From: Podospora comata | Lineage: Eukaryota > Ascomycota > Sordariomycetes > Sordariales > Podosporaceae | Length of the DNA: 64,000 nucleotides | Assembly (NCBI GenBank): GCA_017354895.1 | Contig: CP071495.1 | Location: forward strand, 355,001-419,000 | Direction of reading: 5' to 3' | In this document: positions 10,801 to 22,477 of the stretch, in pieces | Layout: each line of letters begins with the position of its first letter | Numbering within the stretch: position 1 is the first letter of the stretch | The notes under the pieces: model-generated | The model's input: the letters and a program-made list of their open reading frames with translations, nothing else | Told to the model about the DNA's origin: nothing | The model's database searches: none | Translations under genes and position numbers: made by a program

Positions 10801-12372
10801 GCTAGTCGGCGTTTCTTTAAGCAGGAGCCTATATATTCCTACGTATTAGCTAGCCACTTTATATTCTAGCTATACTTTTACGTTATTTACTACCGCTTCT
10901 CCTTTCTTTATCCGACTTACTTCTAAACGTTTTTAACTCCGCTACTTTCGCTTTTACCAAGGTCTACTACTTGCTCTATATTAGTTAATATATTTAGAGT
11001 TCGCAGCTTTTAAGCTAAGAAATAAATTAGTTTGTACATCAATAAGAATTATATAACTAAACCCCTGATAGCTTTATTTTTTTTGTATAAAGAGTTGCAA
11101 ATTATAGAGTTATCGGAAATACCGAAAGAAATAAAATCCCTAGTAATGCGCATATAAATTTTATCTTCTAAGTAAATCTTTTAGCCCTTCCTCCTTTCCC
11201 CCTACTTATATTTTTAGTTTAATATACTCGCTAGTGGTTATTAAAAAAGTAAGCCGAGGGCGGTACGCTTTATAGCCGCTCCGTTTACATAGTACTATAG
11301 ATCTATAGTTATTAAATTTTAACGCACCTTATCCTTTAATATTAGTATACGCCTGTTGAAATAATCCACCAAGTAATATATATTCCACTACTAAAGGGAT
11401 GGTAAATGGAAACTCAGGTAATGAACAAATAATTTACTATATATTCTCGCCGTTTTGACGTAATTTTTGAATTATAATAATTAAAGATATTTCACTAAAG
11501 GTTTATAAATATAGGAATTCATATGTCTTCTTCTATTAGAGAAATAGATAAGTTCATTTATATCTAAAGTTGCAATTTTAATATAAATAATAGTTTTGGT
11601 GGGCTTGATAACGGGCAACTGGTACGCGTAAGGAGAAAACGGAAGTTATGATCAGTTTTGGTTACGGCAAATATAGCCGAACGGTCCTTGGATCCACTTG
11701 AGCTCAGGGTGATGCTCACTGCGCTCACCTTTTGCTCACCTTCCGAGACCGATACGGACTGACCCCAAAGATATTGTCGGGTGTGACTATATAGGTACAA
11801 TGTCAAGGGATCTCCCTTCCCATTCCACTCACCACATTAACCCTTTCCAATTCGTCCAATGCCTTCACATGCTTTGCTTTGATCATCTTCCAGGCCGTAG
11901 CACCCAACGGGGGCCTCAATGGCATTGCCTCTGGTGTCGGAACAAAAAGCATTGGAAAATACCTATGTTCTTTTTCTTCCCGACCAAAACACCCGAAGTA
12001 CTGCAATTTGTGCTACCCGGGTTTGCGTTCAGCTGGGGCCATAATGATCTAGATCGATAAGACAGGTGCTGAGCTGGAGCTGAAAGTAATATCGACCCAC
12101 TAAACCGGTCTCACCTCGCTTTGGCATTGGTGCGTTGCCACAAAACACTGCATCAAGAAGGCTAGCTTCTAGATAGAACCATGCGCCCATCCCTATCTGG
12201 AAATCCAGCGCTTGTGGAGGCAAGCTGACAGAATTCTTGTGCAATATCGTAAGAGATAAATAGTTGGAGCCCCTTGGAGAGTTGTTGTGCATTGATTAGC
12301 TGGCTTCCAGTTTGCCTATCATCTTCTTTACCTATCCAGTGCTTCACTATCAGCGCTCGCAAAACTGCCACA
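10801..12372. other. AT-rich RIP island, then promoter region
   Basis: From about 10264 to 11560, leaving out the LTR at 10411-10800, the sequence is AT-rich with abundant TpA and no open frames, consistent with an old RIP-mutated repeat of unknown type. From about 11600 composition returns to normal; this should hold the promoter of the DUF2235 gene. The ORFs at 11564-12060 have no domain signature. Confidence 0.5.
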
Positions 12373-14276
12373 ATGGGTGGTTTTATGCCCTTCTTCCCCT
12401 CTGGCAGTGACTTCCGGCAGAGCGGGTTTAAAGATGCCAGCCTCAAGCCTGCCGCCAAGAGAATCATCATTTGCTGCGATGGCACCTGGCAGTCATCAGT
12501 CACCAACACAGTCAACATTCCTTCCAACATCACACGAATCGCGCGGTATCTGAGCAAGGTGGGCAGAGATGGGGACGACCCAGCAAAGGAGTGGCAGCAG
12601 GTCGTCTACTACGACGCCGGCATCGGAACTGCCGTAGGTGTTCTGGAGTCTGCTCGACAGGGCAACACGGGTTCAGGCTTTGTCGGCAACGTCATCGAAG
12701 CGTACAACTTCATCGTCAACAACTACACTCTGGGCGACCAAATCTTTTGTCTGGGATTCTCGCGCGGTGCTTACACGGCTCGGGCCGTTGCTGGAATGGT
12801 CACTGATATTGGCGTGATCCAGCCCAGAGATATGCAAGACTTTGCCGAGCTGTACAATGTCTACCAGGCCCACAGCGACAACATTCTCTTTCGCCAGAGC
12901 AAGGCCTGGCGTGAATGGGTGGAGGGAAAGCGGCTGTTTGACCCGAACCAGAAGGGAAGCCCCAAGGGGTGGAAGCAGGCACCTTCAGCCTGGGAGAAGA
13001 AACCGCATGGAGCTCCTCCGGAGGCGACGAGATGGGTGGAAGCTGTCGCTGTTTTCGACACGGTGGGTTGTCTCGGCATCCCTGAATTTGAAGGTTACAT
13101 CATGGGTGGCCTCGCGTGGCTGTTGAGCTGGGCAGTTACGGTAGAGAAGTTTGGCTTCCATAACGTGACGCTGAGCCCGTACATCAAGCACGCCTATCAG
13201 GCTCTTGCGCTGGACGAGCACAGAAAGCCATTCGACGCTGCTGTTTGGCATCTTCCAGCCCCTCCTGTTCGCCCTGCTGTGGGAAGCAACGTGGCGGATC
13301 TGAGACAGGCATGGGAAGAGCTCCGAGACACAGACGGGGCAACCGAGGACCAGCTGACCGAAGCTTGGGAGAACCTTGTCGCTGCTGAAATGTTTGAGGA
13401 GTTGGGCAAGCGAGACGCCGAGCCTAAGCTTTTGCAAGTTTGGTTCCCCGGTGTTCATGTGAACATGGGAGGCGGGAGCAAGGAGGCGCTGGAACAGAGA
13501 AGGGGAGACTTTGAGCGTAGGCTTGTCACTTCCCGCACGCAACCATTTGGAACGATGCTGACCGGCTTCCAGAGATTGCCATGATTACGTTGATGTGGAT
13601 GGTTGAGCAGCTAACGCCACACCTCCATTTTGACAACAACGCCTTTGAAATGTTGACAGACCGATTCATGGTCATACAGCCAATTATCGACGACCTCATC
13701 ACGAGCAAGAAGCAGGACCACTGGCTGATAAAGAAGATCAACGCTCTCAAGGCGAGAGATAATGCCAAGAATGGCATTGACAGCGGCTTGACCTGGGCTC
13801 GAAATCTTGCAGCTGAGGCGCTCATGGGGTGGGCGACCGGCCCAATCGTCGACACGTTCGAGGGCGGCTGGATCAAGAAGGCGACGGGTTCCAAGTACCG
13901 TACTCCAGGCGAATATAAAGAAAGTCAGAAAGGGAGGACCAATGAAGAGATTCACCCAACAGTAAGGTACAGGATGGACCGGCTCAGCGCTGAAGGTGTG
14001 GGTTATGACCCAGTGCCGCTCAAGGACTTTACGCGCCAAAAGACTGCTGTGTCGCAGACGCAAGCAGATGGCAGTATAAAGGAGGTTGTTGGCTATGAAT
14101 GGGTCAAGAACAATGTCCGGATTCCAGAGTACAAGATAGCCGGGCCTTTCGATAAGGAGGGGGCCAACTTTGAGCGGGCCTGTGTGGTGACAGAGTCAGC
14201 GTCGGAATGGCTGGGAAAACTGGACAAGGAGCTGGGGATCGATTCGTGGGAGGCGCGAGGTCTGGACAAGTCTTGA
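12373..14276 (+). CDS. DUF2235 family alpha/beta-hydrolase-like protein, 615 aa
   Basis: ATG 12373 has a good context (CCACAATGGG). An upstream in-frame ATG at 12274 would add 33 unlikely residues. One intron at 13517-13572 (56 bp, GTAGGC donor, CTGAC branch, TTCCAG acceptor) joins RGDFE to QIAMITLMWMVEQL. The domain begins IIICCDGTWQ at residue 31, the usual DUF2235 opening. A GxSxG nucleophile elbow, GFSRGAYTAR, has Ser at about 130, and DTVG near residue 235 and HVNMGGG near 365 follow. The family contains Tle1-type phospholipase effectors in bacteria and many uncharacterised fungal proteins. No signal peptide or membrane segment is seen, so a cytosolic lipase or esterase-like enzyme is inferred. 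Substrate unknown. Confidence 0.88.
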
Positions 14277-14948
14277 TTACCTTGGATAATAATCGAACAG
14301 TCGTGGGCTGCCAACCAATTCCCTGACCACGTGACTTCGCGTCCACGCTCGCTTTTTTTCTGGCTCAAGCGGTTGGTCTGTGTTTTTTCCTTGGGCCCGC
14401 GCCATTTTTGACGTTTTGCACCACACAAACTAGCCCCACATTTCATGTCACTGGAGCTGCCACTGCCCTGACAGGGCAATGACTGCAGCGTGAGCAGAGG
14501 AATACTCCGTAGACGAACAGAATTTGAATGAATCAGACAGACCACCCCTAACTGGATTTCATGTCCTTCAACATCATCTCGAATGGTCGAGGGCAACCTC
14601 ATTTTGAGTGACTTTGCTTCTGTGGGGGAACAGCATAAAGTGGAGGGCTCGCTCTCTGTGGAGCTTGAGGTGGGTGGTCTAATGCCATGTGAGTCTGTGC
14701 GCGGGCCCTCCCGCTAACGAACTCTGGGCCGCGGTGGGCGTCGCGCGAACCGCGTAACCACTAAACCACTGGGACAAATCTCGCAATCCAACCTATCCTT
14801 CTGTCCACCCACACCCCCCTCCCCTCACCTCACTGGCTGTCCACTGCCGTTCCCTGCCCTCTCCGCCGTTGCCCAGCCTGTGTGAATTTGCTTCTTCCTG
14901 CTGGGACCCTACTGCCGCCGCCGCCAAACCTCCAGAACTCTTTGCGAC
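14277..14948. other. Spacer and promoter of the Whi5-type gene
   Basis: No gene is seen. A C/T-rich stretch at about 14795-14880 precedes the next start codon. A tRNA-like patch near 14700-14775 was examined and rejected. Confidence 0.5.
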
Positions 14949-16784
14949 ATGGAAGAGGACTCGGCGTCGAATCCGCCTCGGGTCGACGGAGGACGTGTCG
15001 GAGACAAAGATCCCAAGACATTCCCGCTTTCGGCACCTAACCGAGGCGTCGACAACCTCAACCGCAAAATGCAGCCTCACCATGACACCCTCCCCCTAAT
15101 ACCACCGACCGCTGCAGGCCACCCGCAAGACGCCCCAGACGCGACACCGAACCAGACCCCAATCGCACGCGACCGACCAGCAACCATGGCCGTCGGCCCT
15201 GCTGCCCACACGTCCCAGCAGCAGCACCAGGCAGCACCATTTTACCCTCGCTCAACCTCCCCGACACACCCGCTCGCCATCGACGACTATCTCCAGCCTA
15301 CCCTCCAGCGCAGTGACTCGCAAGAAAGCAGTTCCACAAACATCACCGACCGCGTCTTTACCCCACCTGTGAACGGCAGGGGAGCGAGCCCTGGCACCGT
15401 CAGCGCCCACCAGTCAAGTCAAGGATCGTCACAACTCCTCCAATTGTCTCAGATCGCCGCCGCCCAAGAGAGAATACCCGAGACCGCGATGGACCCATAC
15501 GTTAACGGTGCCTCGTCGCGGAAGAGGATGGCCGATGGTGCCGTCAAGGAGGAATTACGCGACGGTCAGGTTCTCATGTCGCCAGGCCAGACACATATGG
15601 GTGGCCACTCGCGAAACCCCAGTGCCGTCAGTATCGCTTCCACGACGGGAAGCCGTGTTGGAGAGGTGCATTGAATCCGGCACAAGTCTCCCCTATCTCA
15701 ACAGGCATGCTAACCCGCCATACAGGTATCCGCCGAACTCAAGGCGCGCTTGTCCTATGCCATGGTTAAGGTGAACCGTGGCTGGCAAACACACTCCATC
15801 GACGAAGTTGAAGATCTTGCCTCCAAGGCTGCGTCCCCCACCTCAAGTAACTCAACAATACACCTCAGAAACGGGTCGTCAGCAAGCCCACAACTGTCTG
15901 GTGGGTCACAGCGTGCTAGCAACAACACAACCCCTGCCACGGCCTTTGCACAGCAACTACCAGGACGACATGGGGATCCCTACGGGCGAAAGCCCCCATT
16001 GATGCCTTCTCGTGGAAGCTCGACATCCCCCGTCAAAAATATTGCCCCAGGTCTGGCCCCTCCCGTGTCCATCCAACCATCCCTGCATTCCGTCCACCCG
16101 CGGAGACACTCCAACCCGAGACTTACACCATCCCTCCTCTCAGTCTCATACCACGGCTCATCATATCCAGATCTTCTGAGCCGCGGCCAGTTACCGGGTT
16201 ACGCCAACGCCGCACAGCATCGACCATCGCTAGTCGATGCCATGGGGTTCTCGCCGCACCAGAACAACGCTGAAAAGGATGCCATAGAATCCCTGCTGTT
16301 CATGAGCAGTCCTGGAAACTCGGCCAATCTCAAACATGCGTTCCCCTCATCATCGCAACCGCTCCCAATTGGTCACTCGGGACCATCACGCACAGCACTG
16401 CCTTCGGGCAGGAGAACATTACCAAGCTCAAGGCCGTTGCACCATCATCACGCTCGGTCGCAATCCCAGGTCCAAAAACGTGTAGAATTCGAGAAGCCCA
16501 TCACCGAGACGGAAGTTGACGAGTCACAAGGGACGCCCAGGGGGAATGCCAGAAGGCGAATCAACGGAGGACCCGGTGACGGCGCGCCTTCTCGGCTGAA
16601 GCACCTACCTGTCTCTGCAGGTCTCACGTTGTCATCCAAACCGCCACGGCCCGTTTTGGCTGATGCCGACATTGACCGAATGCTGGAGGCTGCGGCTGCG
16701 GCTGCAGATTCGGACTCGGATGGCGAAATAGAGCTCCCTGTACGCAAGGCGCGCCGGGACGGCGCTCAACCTGTCGCGGCTTAA
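14949..16784 (+). CDS. Whi5/Nrm1-type G1/S transcriptional repressor, 591 aa
   Basis: Two exons are joined across an intron at 15666-15725 (60 bp; GTGCAT donor, GCTAAC branch, ATACAG acceptor). The splice restores the key motif VSAELKARLSYAMVKVNRGW at residues about 240-259. It matches the short Whi5/Nrm1 (GTB) motif that binds SBF/MBF transcription factors. The rest is typical of the family: long, disordered, rich in Ser, Pro, Gln and His, with many SP/TP sites that in Whi5 are CDK targets. A second conserved-looking segment, EKDAIESLLFMSSPGNS, lies near 420. The C-terminus is acidic then basic. The inferred role is nuclear restraint of the G1/S programme until CDK phosphorylation. The non-canonical GTGCAT donor is the weakest part of the model. 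Confidence 0.8.
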
Positions 16785-17393
16785 GACTGTTGATTTTCTT
16801 TGTCAGCGGGGGTACTGCACCCGAACGAGTTGAGCACTCGGCAGACTTGCTCTCCGAGGGATCACGGTTGTGTTTTTTTAATATACGTTTCACTCATGGG
16901 TAGGGATGGCTTCAAGCCATTGCAAGGCAGGGCTGCATTCGGGCCGGATCGGAGTTGGCGTTTTGGTACTGTGGGCTTCAAGCGGGTCAGCTACAATAGC
17001 TATGGGCATCACGTTAAGCGAAGAATGGGGCGCTCCTGACATGAGCGTTCTCTGTCTTTTGACGCGAATTTGACTTGCTATTGGTTCTGTTATGACATGT
17101 CTTTCCTGCCACGGTTGTTTTGGCAAATCGGGTTCATACCGTGAGCCGAACTGTATATTATTATTGATCATGCCCATGTTTTATTTTCCAAGCTAGGTCA
17201 GTATTGTATAACTGCTCACCCCTACTCCCTAGTCCATCAGAGACTCGAGCTATGTGGTTTTGGGTTAGGGGTTGAGGCGATTACCAAATATATGATGTTT
17301 TGTCGCCAATAGTCTTCATTATGTGCTATTCTGTGTTACGGCCTGAACAATATCGGAATCTAGATATGGACGATTTTCATTTCCGTTCTGGGA
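16785..17393. other. 3' flank of Whi5-type gene
   Basis: No gene is seen. ORFs on both strands are short and lack motifs. Confidence 0.45.
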
Positions 17394-17535
17394 CCTGAGC
17401 AGTCGCCGCTTTAACCTGAGCAGAAGCGGAGATATCCTGAGCAGTGGGAGCAAGAGCCTGAGCAAGGCCTAAGCAGGGTCAGTAAAGCACTGATTAGGGT
17501 GAGTAAGGGCCCTGAGTAAGGTGAGTAAGGCGCCG
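17394..17535 (+). repeat. Degenerate short tandem repeat, CCTGAGCAG-like
   Basis: Variants of cctgagca, cctaagca, ggtgagtaagg and cctgagtaagg occur about ten times in 140 bp. The order drifts from GAGCAG to GAGTAAG forms, as in a mutating minisatellite. It sits at the border between genic sequence and the AT-rich repeat zone. Confidence 0.6.
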
Positions 17536-18340
17536 TTTTTGGGTTCGCCACTTGATGTCTGGGTAGCCATTCAATTCCCAGGTTTCTCTTGCAGAGGGTA
17601 AACCGCTGATTTGATCGCGGGGAGATGTATACGCCGATACGTCACCCGTACCTCTCATCATGCTTCCACTGGCCCGGGTGTGGCCCTGAATCCACGAACT
17701 TCTGAAATGCCTGCGCTCTGTATAACTTATACATAATGCTCGAAGGATTATTTACAACTAAGGACGAATAAAGGGCCGGCCTGTTCTGCCGCAGTTAAGG
17801 GTGTTGACAGCCTGACAAACAGATTTGCAGATTAACTCATCGTCTGAAGTGTTAACCGCAGTCTAATTTCTTATATAACAGACAAGACGTCTATCCTGAA
17901 GCTTAGTTTTAGGCCTCGGCTAACTCAATTTCCAAAGCGTCGACAAACTTCCGGCTAGAGTCGCCCTTCTACCCAGATGTTTTCAGTAGCCAGTTGCCTT
18001 TGCTACTTGGCTTTATACTCGATGTACCCTTTAGTCTTTCGTCGTGCGATTAGCTTCTTAAACTCGAATAGTTTCTGAACGGGTTCGGATCTAAATTAAT
18101 AATAGCTCCGAAATTAATATTCTTGTTTTTTACCTAACTATTATTACTTTCGGGGTATCTTACCTACTTTACTTGATACTACATCTTTTTCTAAATTTAA
18201 CCTTTTATCATTAACTTCTTTATATTTTTAACGTTATTATCAATAATCGTTCCCTTTTATTTTTATTTAATTATGTTATATCGCTAGCTAATAGTTTTCG
18301 AGACTATTATAATGTAATATCGGTAACTTTATAGCTTTTA
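17536..18340. other. AT-rich RIP-like sequence
   Basis: From about 17880 the sequence is TpA-rich with no open frames, like the other RIP islands. No family could be recognised. Confidence 0.45.
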
Positions 18341-18784
18341 TGTGACGAACCCCTATCCAGAACCTCTGAAAGGGATACTGGTCGAAGGCACTTCTGAATA
18401 ATCGTAGTTCGGTGCAGCTAAACAGTGCACAACAAGATGTCTCAATGTAAACACTAGATACCGTGAATACAAGCTTGAATTGCATACTGCGGAACTGTCT
18501 ATCTAGCCTAGCCAGTTCCTCCGTATATATAGATCCTGAGACCCTGAGGTGCTCGCCCTGCTACGGCCCCGATGACCCATAGCACATTGCATCCTGCAAC
18601 GTGCTCGTCGTGCTATGCCTCAGATCACCCGTAGCATCTTGCATCCTGCAGAGTGCTCGTGTGTCTTGGCGCCATAGCACTTTCGTCCAGCCCTGATTGG
18701 CTGTCTCCTAACTTCCCTAATGATTGGCTAGGGACGTCCTGCGCCCCACATGTGGCGCGACCTGCCGTTGGGTTAACTGTGACA
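18341..18784 (-). repeat. Solo LTR, family A, minus orientation
   Basis: On the minus strand this begins TGTCACAG (18784) and ends GTTCGTCACA (18341), matching the ends of the 10411-10800 copy. The cagttcctccgtatatata block at about 18511-18529 and the interior are also shared. It is 444 bp. It abuts another minus-strand LTR remnant at 18785. No matching 5-bp duplication was found. LTR fossil. Confidence 0.75.
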
Positions 18785-18870
18785 TACTACGATTATGATT
18801 TATATTATATACTACGAAACTATCTATCTACACCAGCCAGTTCCTCCGTATATATAAACCTATTTATCAC
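18785..18870 (-). repeat. Remnant of an older family A LTR
   Basis: The stretch shares with family A the block around accagccagttcctccgtat and the gcatactgcgg-equivalent region, with transition-type divergence as from RIP. It appears to be an older copy into which, or beside which, the 18341-18784 LTR inserted. Confidence 0.5.
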
Positions 18871-19004
18871 CATTATCACCAGTAATAATATCGATAAACC
18901 CTCGTCGTCACCGAAAGCTGGTGATAATCGTGCTTAGCACCCTTGGCGCTAGTGATAATCTGCTTACCTTACTTTTCCGTTCCGTAGTAATTGGACGGGT
19001 CGCG

Positions 19005-19163
19005 CTCCGCAGTATGCAATACAAGTCACAATCGTTGGTATCTAGACTGTTGTGATCGAGACAAGCCATTGTTGTACACTATTTAGCTGTACCGAACCAG
19101 GATTGTTCAGAAGTGCCTTCAACCAGTGTCCCTTTCAGAGGTTCTGGATAGGGGTTCATCACA
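19005..19163 (+). repeat. Right end of a family A LTR
   Basis: About 159 bp from gcagtatgcaatac to gttcatcaca are nearly identical to the right end of the 10411-10800 LTR. The left part is missing or replaced by unrelated sequence at 18871-19004. It ends inside a pogo element remnant that starts at 19164. Confidence 0.65.
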
Positions 19164-19337
19164 AGAGGCTAAGATTTCATCCTTTTCAAGAGCTTCGAAG
19201 ACTAAAATTACCTTAGCTTCCTTTAAAGTAGAAGGCATATTGGGTTATGTAGAAAAAGTCGATGTTGGTGGAAAGATAGTGCGTCGCTTAAAAAGTGGTG
19301 CACTCGTTTATATAGTGCACTCGCTTATAATGTACGT
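19164..19337 (-). mobile_element. Remnant of a third pogo/Fot1-type transposon
   Basis: On the minus strand the sequence starts with a pogo-type end (ACGTACATTATAAGCGAG at 19337-19320, flanked by TA). It then reaches a frame reading STLKEAKVILVFEALEKDE, which corresponds to the transposase N-terminus STLKEAYIILALEAL of the element at 21350. It stops at 19163 where the family A LTR begins, so only the terminus and about 25 codons remain. Confidence 0.65.
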
Positions 19338-19485
19338 TATATAGAACTTACGTTTCGGAGATTATATATGTAGGAGCAATAGAAGTTAATACTATATAGT
19401 AATAAAAATTGTAAGGCCAGGGCTAAAGTAAAAATAACTCTAAATATTTTAATTGTAGTAAAGTAAAATACTTTAAAAAGGATTA
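19338..19485. other. AT-rich spacer between pogo remnants
   Basis: 148 bp of AT-rich sequence between the TA flank of the remnant and the TA flank of the next element. No feature is seen. Confidence 0.4.
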
Positions 19486-21347
19486 ACGTATTTGATAAGC
19501 GAGCGGATCGGACAAGCGAGTGGATCGATTTCTACTACCCTATTACAACCATCCTCAATTACTACACAACAATACTAGGAAGCAACCATAATTACATCAG
19601 AAACAGCTGAATCTAAGGCATCTGCAGCTTCCTGGTAAGTGCGCGCATTATAGCCAGGCTTGCCGCACACACTACAGCACTGAACCTTCGTACGAGCCCC
19701 CCCTGTATTACTACTATCCGGCTGCGTTTCTTGCACTCCCTCCCTATCCACGGCCTTCTGATCCAGTAGATCCTGTGCCTCTTGTACAGTAAGTGACCCT
19801 CTAAGCCTCACACGTGTTTTTTTAGTTTTCCGGCGCTTACTTAGTGCCTTATTGGCCTTACGGAGCGAAGAGACCTCTGCACGAAGGAAAGTTACCTGGT
19901 GTATTATAGCCGTTATACCCTTAGTAAGCTGGTCTACCGCAGCTAGTATTAAAGTCGGGGAGCTATTTTAATAATTAGTAATGCAAGTCTTAATGAGCGT
20001 TAATTATAAATTAGCTTCTTAAGGGTTGTGTGGTGTCTGGGAGACCTAAGGTTATATAGTACCGGGCCGTAAGTTTGGAGGTATTAGCGTATAAAGCTTT
20101 ATATCTAGCTTAGAAAGTACCCTCTCTGGATCGTACGGTATAAGGCCAGCACCCGCAAAGCCACCCTATATATTCTTCTCTATTATAGAGGCGAAGAAAG
20201 CCTCGCGGAAGGTATAGAGGAACTCGAGCTTACTTATATAGTTAATATATATACGTATTAAGTCCTCGATCTAGCGACCGTACGCTTGTTTTAGCGGCCT
20301 AAAGTAGCCCACATCAAGTGGCTGGAGGAGGTGGGAGGAGTATGGAGGCATATAGAGCGTAATAATATTGTTTTGCTAGTAGTGGCGCTCGAATTCGGTC
20401 GAGTAGTAGCTTTCGTAGCTATCGAGGATTAATAACCGGTATTTATCCTTTATACGGGACGCTATATAATAGTCGAAGTGTTTAATCTAATCTAGGGTTA
20501 CCGGATTAATAGTCTAACTATTCTCGGTGGTTACGATGCGCTAGGTAAACGGTAAATTACACTCGGTATATTAGTTAGCGAGGTAGTATTACGCGGCTAA
20601 AATAATAAAGGGAGGGATAGCCCAGCCGAGGGCATTAACTCTCTGGATTACCGTTACCCATTTGCGGTTATTAGGCTAAACTAGTTTTACCTTACTACGG
20701 CCGTCCGAGGTTATAACTACTATACCCGCAAAGATAATACCTATTATAAACCCAGTCTCGTCGAAGTTATAGATATCGTTATTTATAATACCGTACTTAG
20801 CCTTAGTATTCCGTACGAGTATAAACCACTCGGCAATAACCTTTAGATCCTCGCACTTAGCCCTCTAGTAGTCATATTTACGCGTAAAACGCGTACGGAG
20901 CTATAGCTAGCGTTTAACGAAGTTATAGGCCTAGCGTTTGCTAATAGGAGGCGCGTCGCGTACGCGTAGTAGTTAGTTGGCCATATCTTCCACACTACTT
21001 AATCTAGGTGGGAATGCGCGTACAGATAGCTTAAGGATATACTGAACTATCGTCTGCTCCTCTAAATCCGTTAAATTACGTAAGTTAGCTGGAATATCGC
21101 GTCGTGCAGGCTTACTAGCCCGTCGGCGATAGAGGGTAGTATAAGGTACAGAATAGAGCCTCGCTGTAGCTTTAAGGCTTAGTTTAGGGTTATTTTTAAG
21201 GGCTTCAAGTGTAAAAATAACTTTTGCCTTAACTGGAATCGAAGATATCTTAGTATGGTGGAGGAAATAGATGTTACAGGTAGAGAGCTATATCGCGTAC
21301 GAAATCGATCCACTCGCTTATCCGATCCGCTCGCTTATCAAATACGT
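19486..21347 (-). mobile_element. pogo/Fot1-type DNA transposon 1, RIP-mutated
   Basis: The element is 1862 bp and bounded by TA on both sides (19484-19485 and 21348-21349). Terminal inverted repeats start ACGTATTTGATAAGCGAG at both ends and match for about 47 bp with one difference seen. The transposase gene runs on the minus strand. Most of the body is RIP-mutated (many CAG/TGG codons turned into stops, TpA excess), but about 300 bp at the left, coding the C-terminal zinc knuckle, look clean. The element directly abuts a second pogo element: only the shared TA separates them. Confidence 0.85.
19575..21265 (-). pseudogene. pogo-type transposase, RIP-inactivated
   Basis: Reading from 21265 down gives a CENP-B/psq-type helix-turn-helix region (VIFTLEALKNNPKLSLKATA, then RRASKPARRDIPA). 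Next come FTRKYDY and the first DDE catalytic region, NNDIYNFDETGFIIG. The C-terminus at 19811-19575 is open and carries a CCHC-like zinc knuckle, CSVCGKPGYNART, ending at a stop. The order HTH, CENP-B domain, DDE, zinc knuckle is that of fungal pogo/Fot1 transposases. Several in-frame TAG codons in the N-terminal half replace Trp or Gln, typical of RIP. In the zinc knuckle, Tyr stands where the spacing in the sister copy has His (GHNART at 25795), a C-to-T change. Confidence 0.8.
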
Positions 21348-21919
21348 TAACGTATATTATAAGCGAGTAACCAATATAAGCGAGCAACTACTTTTTTCAC
21401 GCGACGCGTAACCTCACCCTCAAAACCTCATTTTCTTAACAATCCAAAATGCTATCTACTTTAAAGGAAGCTTATATAATCTTAGCCCTTGAGGCTCTTT
21501 AAAAAAACAAAAATCTAAGTGTATTAGCTATAGCTAAGATGTATAACGTCGATCGCAGTACGCTCAGATACCGACACGCTGGCCGGCTTGCACGACGCGA
21601 TACTACGCCTAAATCGAAGAAGCTCACTTAATCCGAAGAGGATACTATTGTTTAATACGTTATTAAGCTATATACTCGAGCTTTTTTACTAAAAATACGT
21701 AGTATGAAAGATATAGTTAACTAACTACTACGTGCATACAACGCGTCCCCTATTAGTAAGCTCTAAGTATATAACTTCGTTAAATGCTAATTATAGCTCC
21801 GTATACGTTTTACGCGTAAATACAATTATTAAAGGGCTAAGTGCGAGGATTTAAAGGTTATTACTAAGTAGTTTACGCTCGTACGGAATATTAAAGCTAA
21901 GTACGGTATTATAAATAAT

Positions 21920-22477
21920 TGTTAGCTGGTATGCGCAAGCGGAAGCGGGAGGATACGACGGCAGTGCTGAAGAAAGGGAAAGGCACTGTAATACAGTGGA
22001 GTATAAGGAATAGGAATTGCCTTTATTACTCTTATTATCCTTTAATGCCCTTGAGGAGAGAAAGGAAAACTATTCTACAGGAGAGGAGAGAGGTCTATAT
22101 ATAGGCCTTCGTAGGCCTACTGTGGGTCCTGTAGGCCCTGAAGGCCCTATACCACTTAGGGTGGTTAGTGGGCCTTAGTGGGTCTGGTAGAACCTCATGG
22201 AAATCCATCGATCCGTCAGTGGCAGGGGTGCCCTGTAGATCACACCATTATAGCAGCTTATTGCGTAAGCTTGTAGCCGCTTTGGAAGGTTCTAGCATCC
22301 TTTGACTAAGTCTCAAGCCACAGTAGCCCTGTAAGCCTAGGCAAGGGTCCCTTGTAAAGAACATTCTAGAGGGATCCAAGCCGGGAAATTCCGTTACTGC
22401 TTATAGCAGTACTGCCCACTGTAATACTAATCTGTAGGGCAGTAAATAGGGCACTTAGTAGTACCCACATGTTAACA
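21920..22477 (+). repeat. Solo LTR, family B, inserted in pogo element 2
   Basis: The 558-bp sequence begins TGTTAGCTGG and ends CACATGTTAACA, with TG...CA ends and a perfect 5-bp target duplication ATAAT (21915-21919 and 22478-22482). It belongs to the same family as 24733-25347. It is GC-richer than its host element and not visibly RIP-mutated, so it is probably younger than the RIP that hit the pogo element. No internal coding sequence remains. LTR fossil. Confidence 0.88.

Noticed and set aside
14700-14775. tRNA-like patch on the minus strand (TGGTTTAGTGG A-box-like and AGTTCGTTAGC B-box-like words)
   Set aside because: No seven-pair acceptor stem, no anticodon arm with a readable anticodon and a poor T arm. 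It may be a decayed tRNA or SINE-like piece but cannot be supported.
21920-22477. First read as a direct-repeat miniature DNA element
   Set aside because: TG...CA ends and 5-bp ATAAT duplication, with a second copy duplicating AAAGC, fit a solo LTR and not a terminal-inverted-repeat element.
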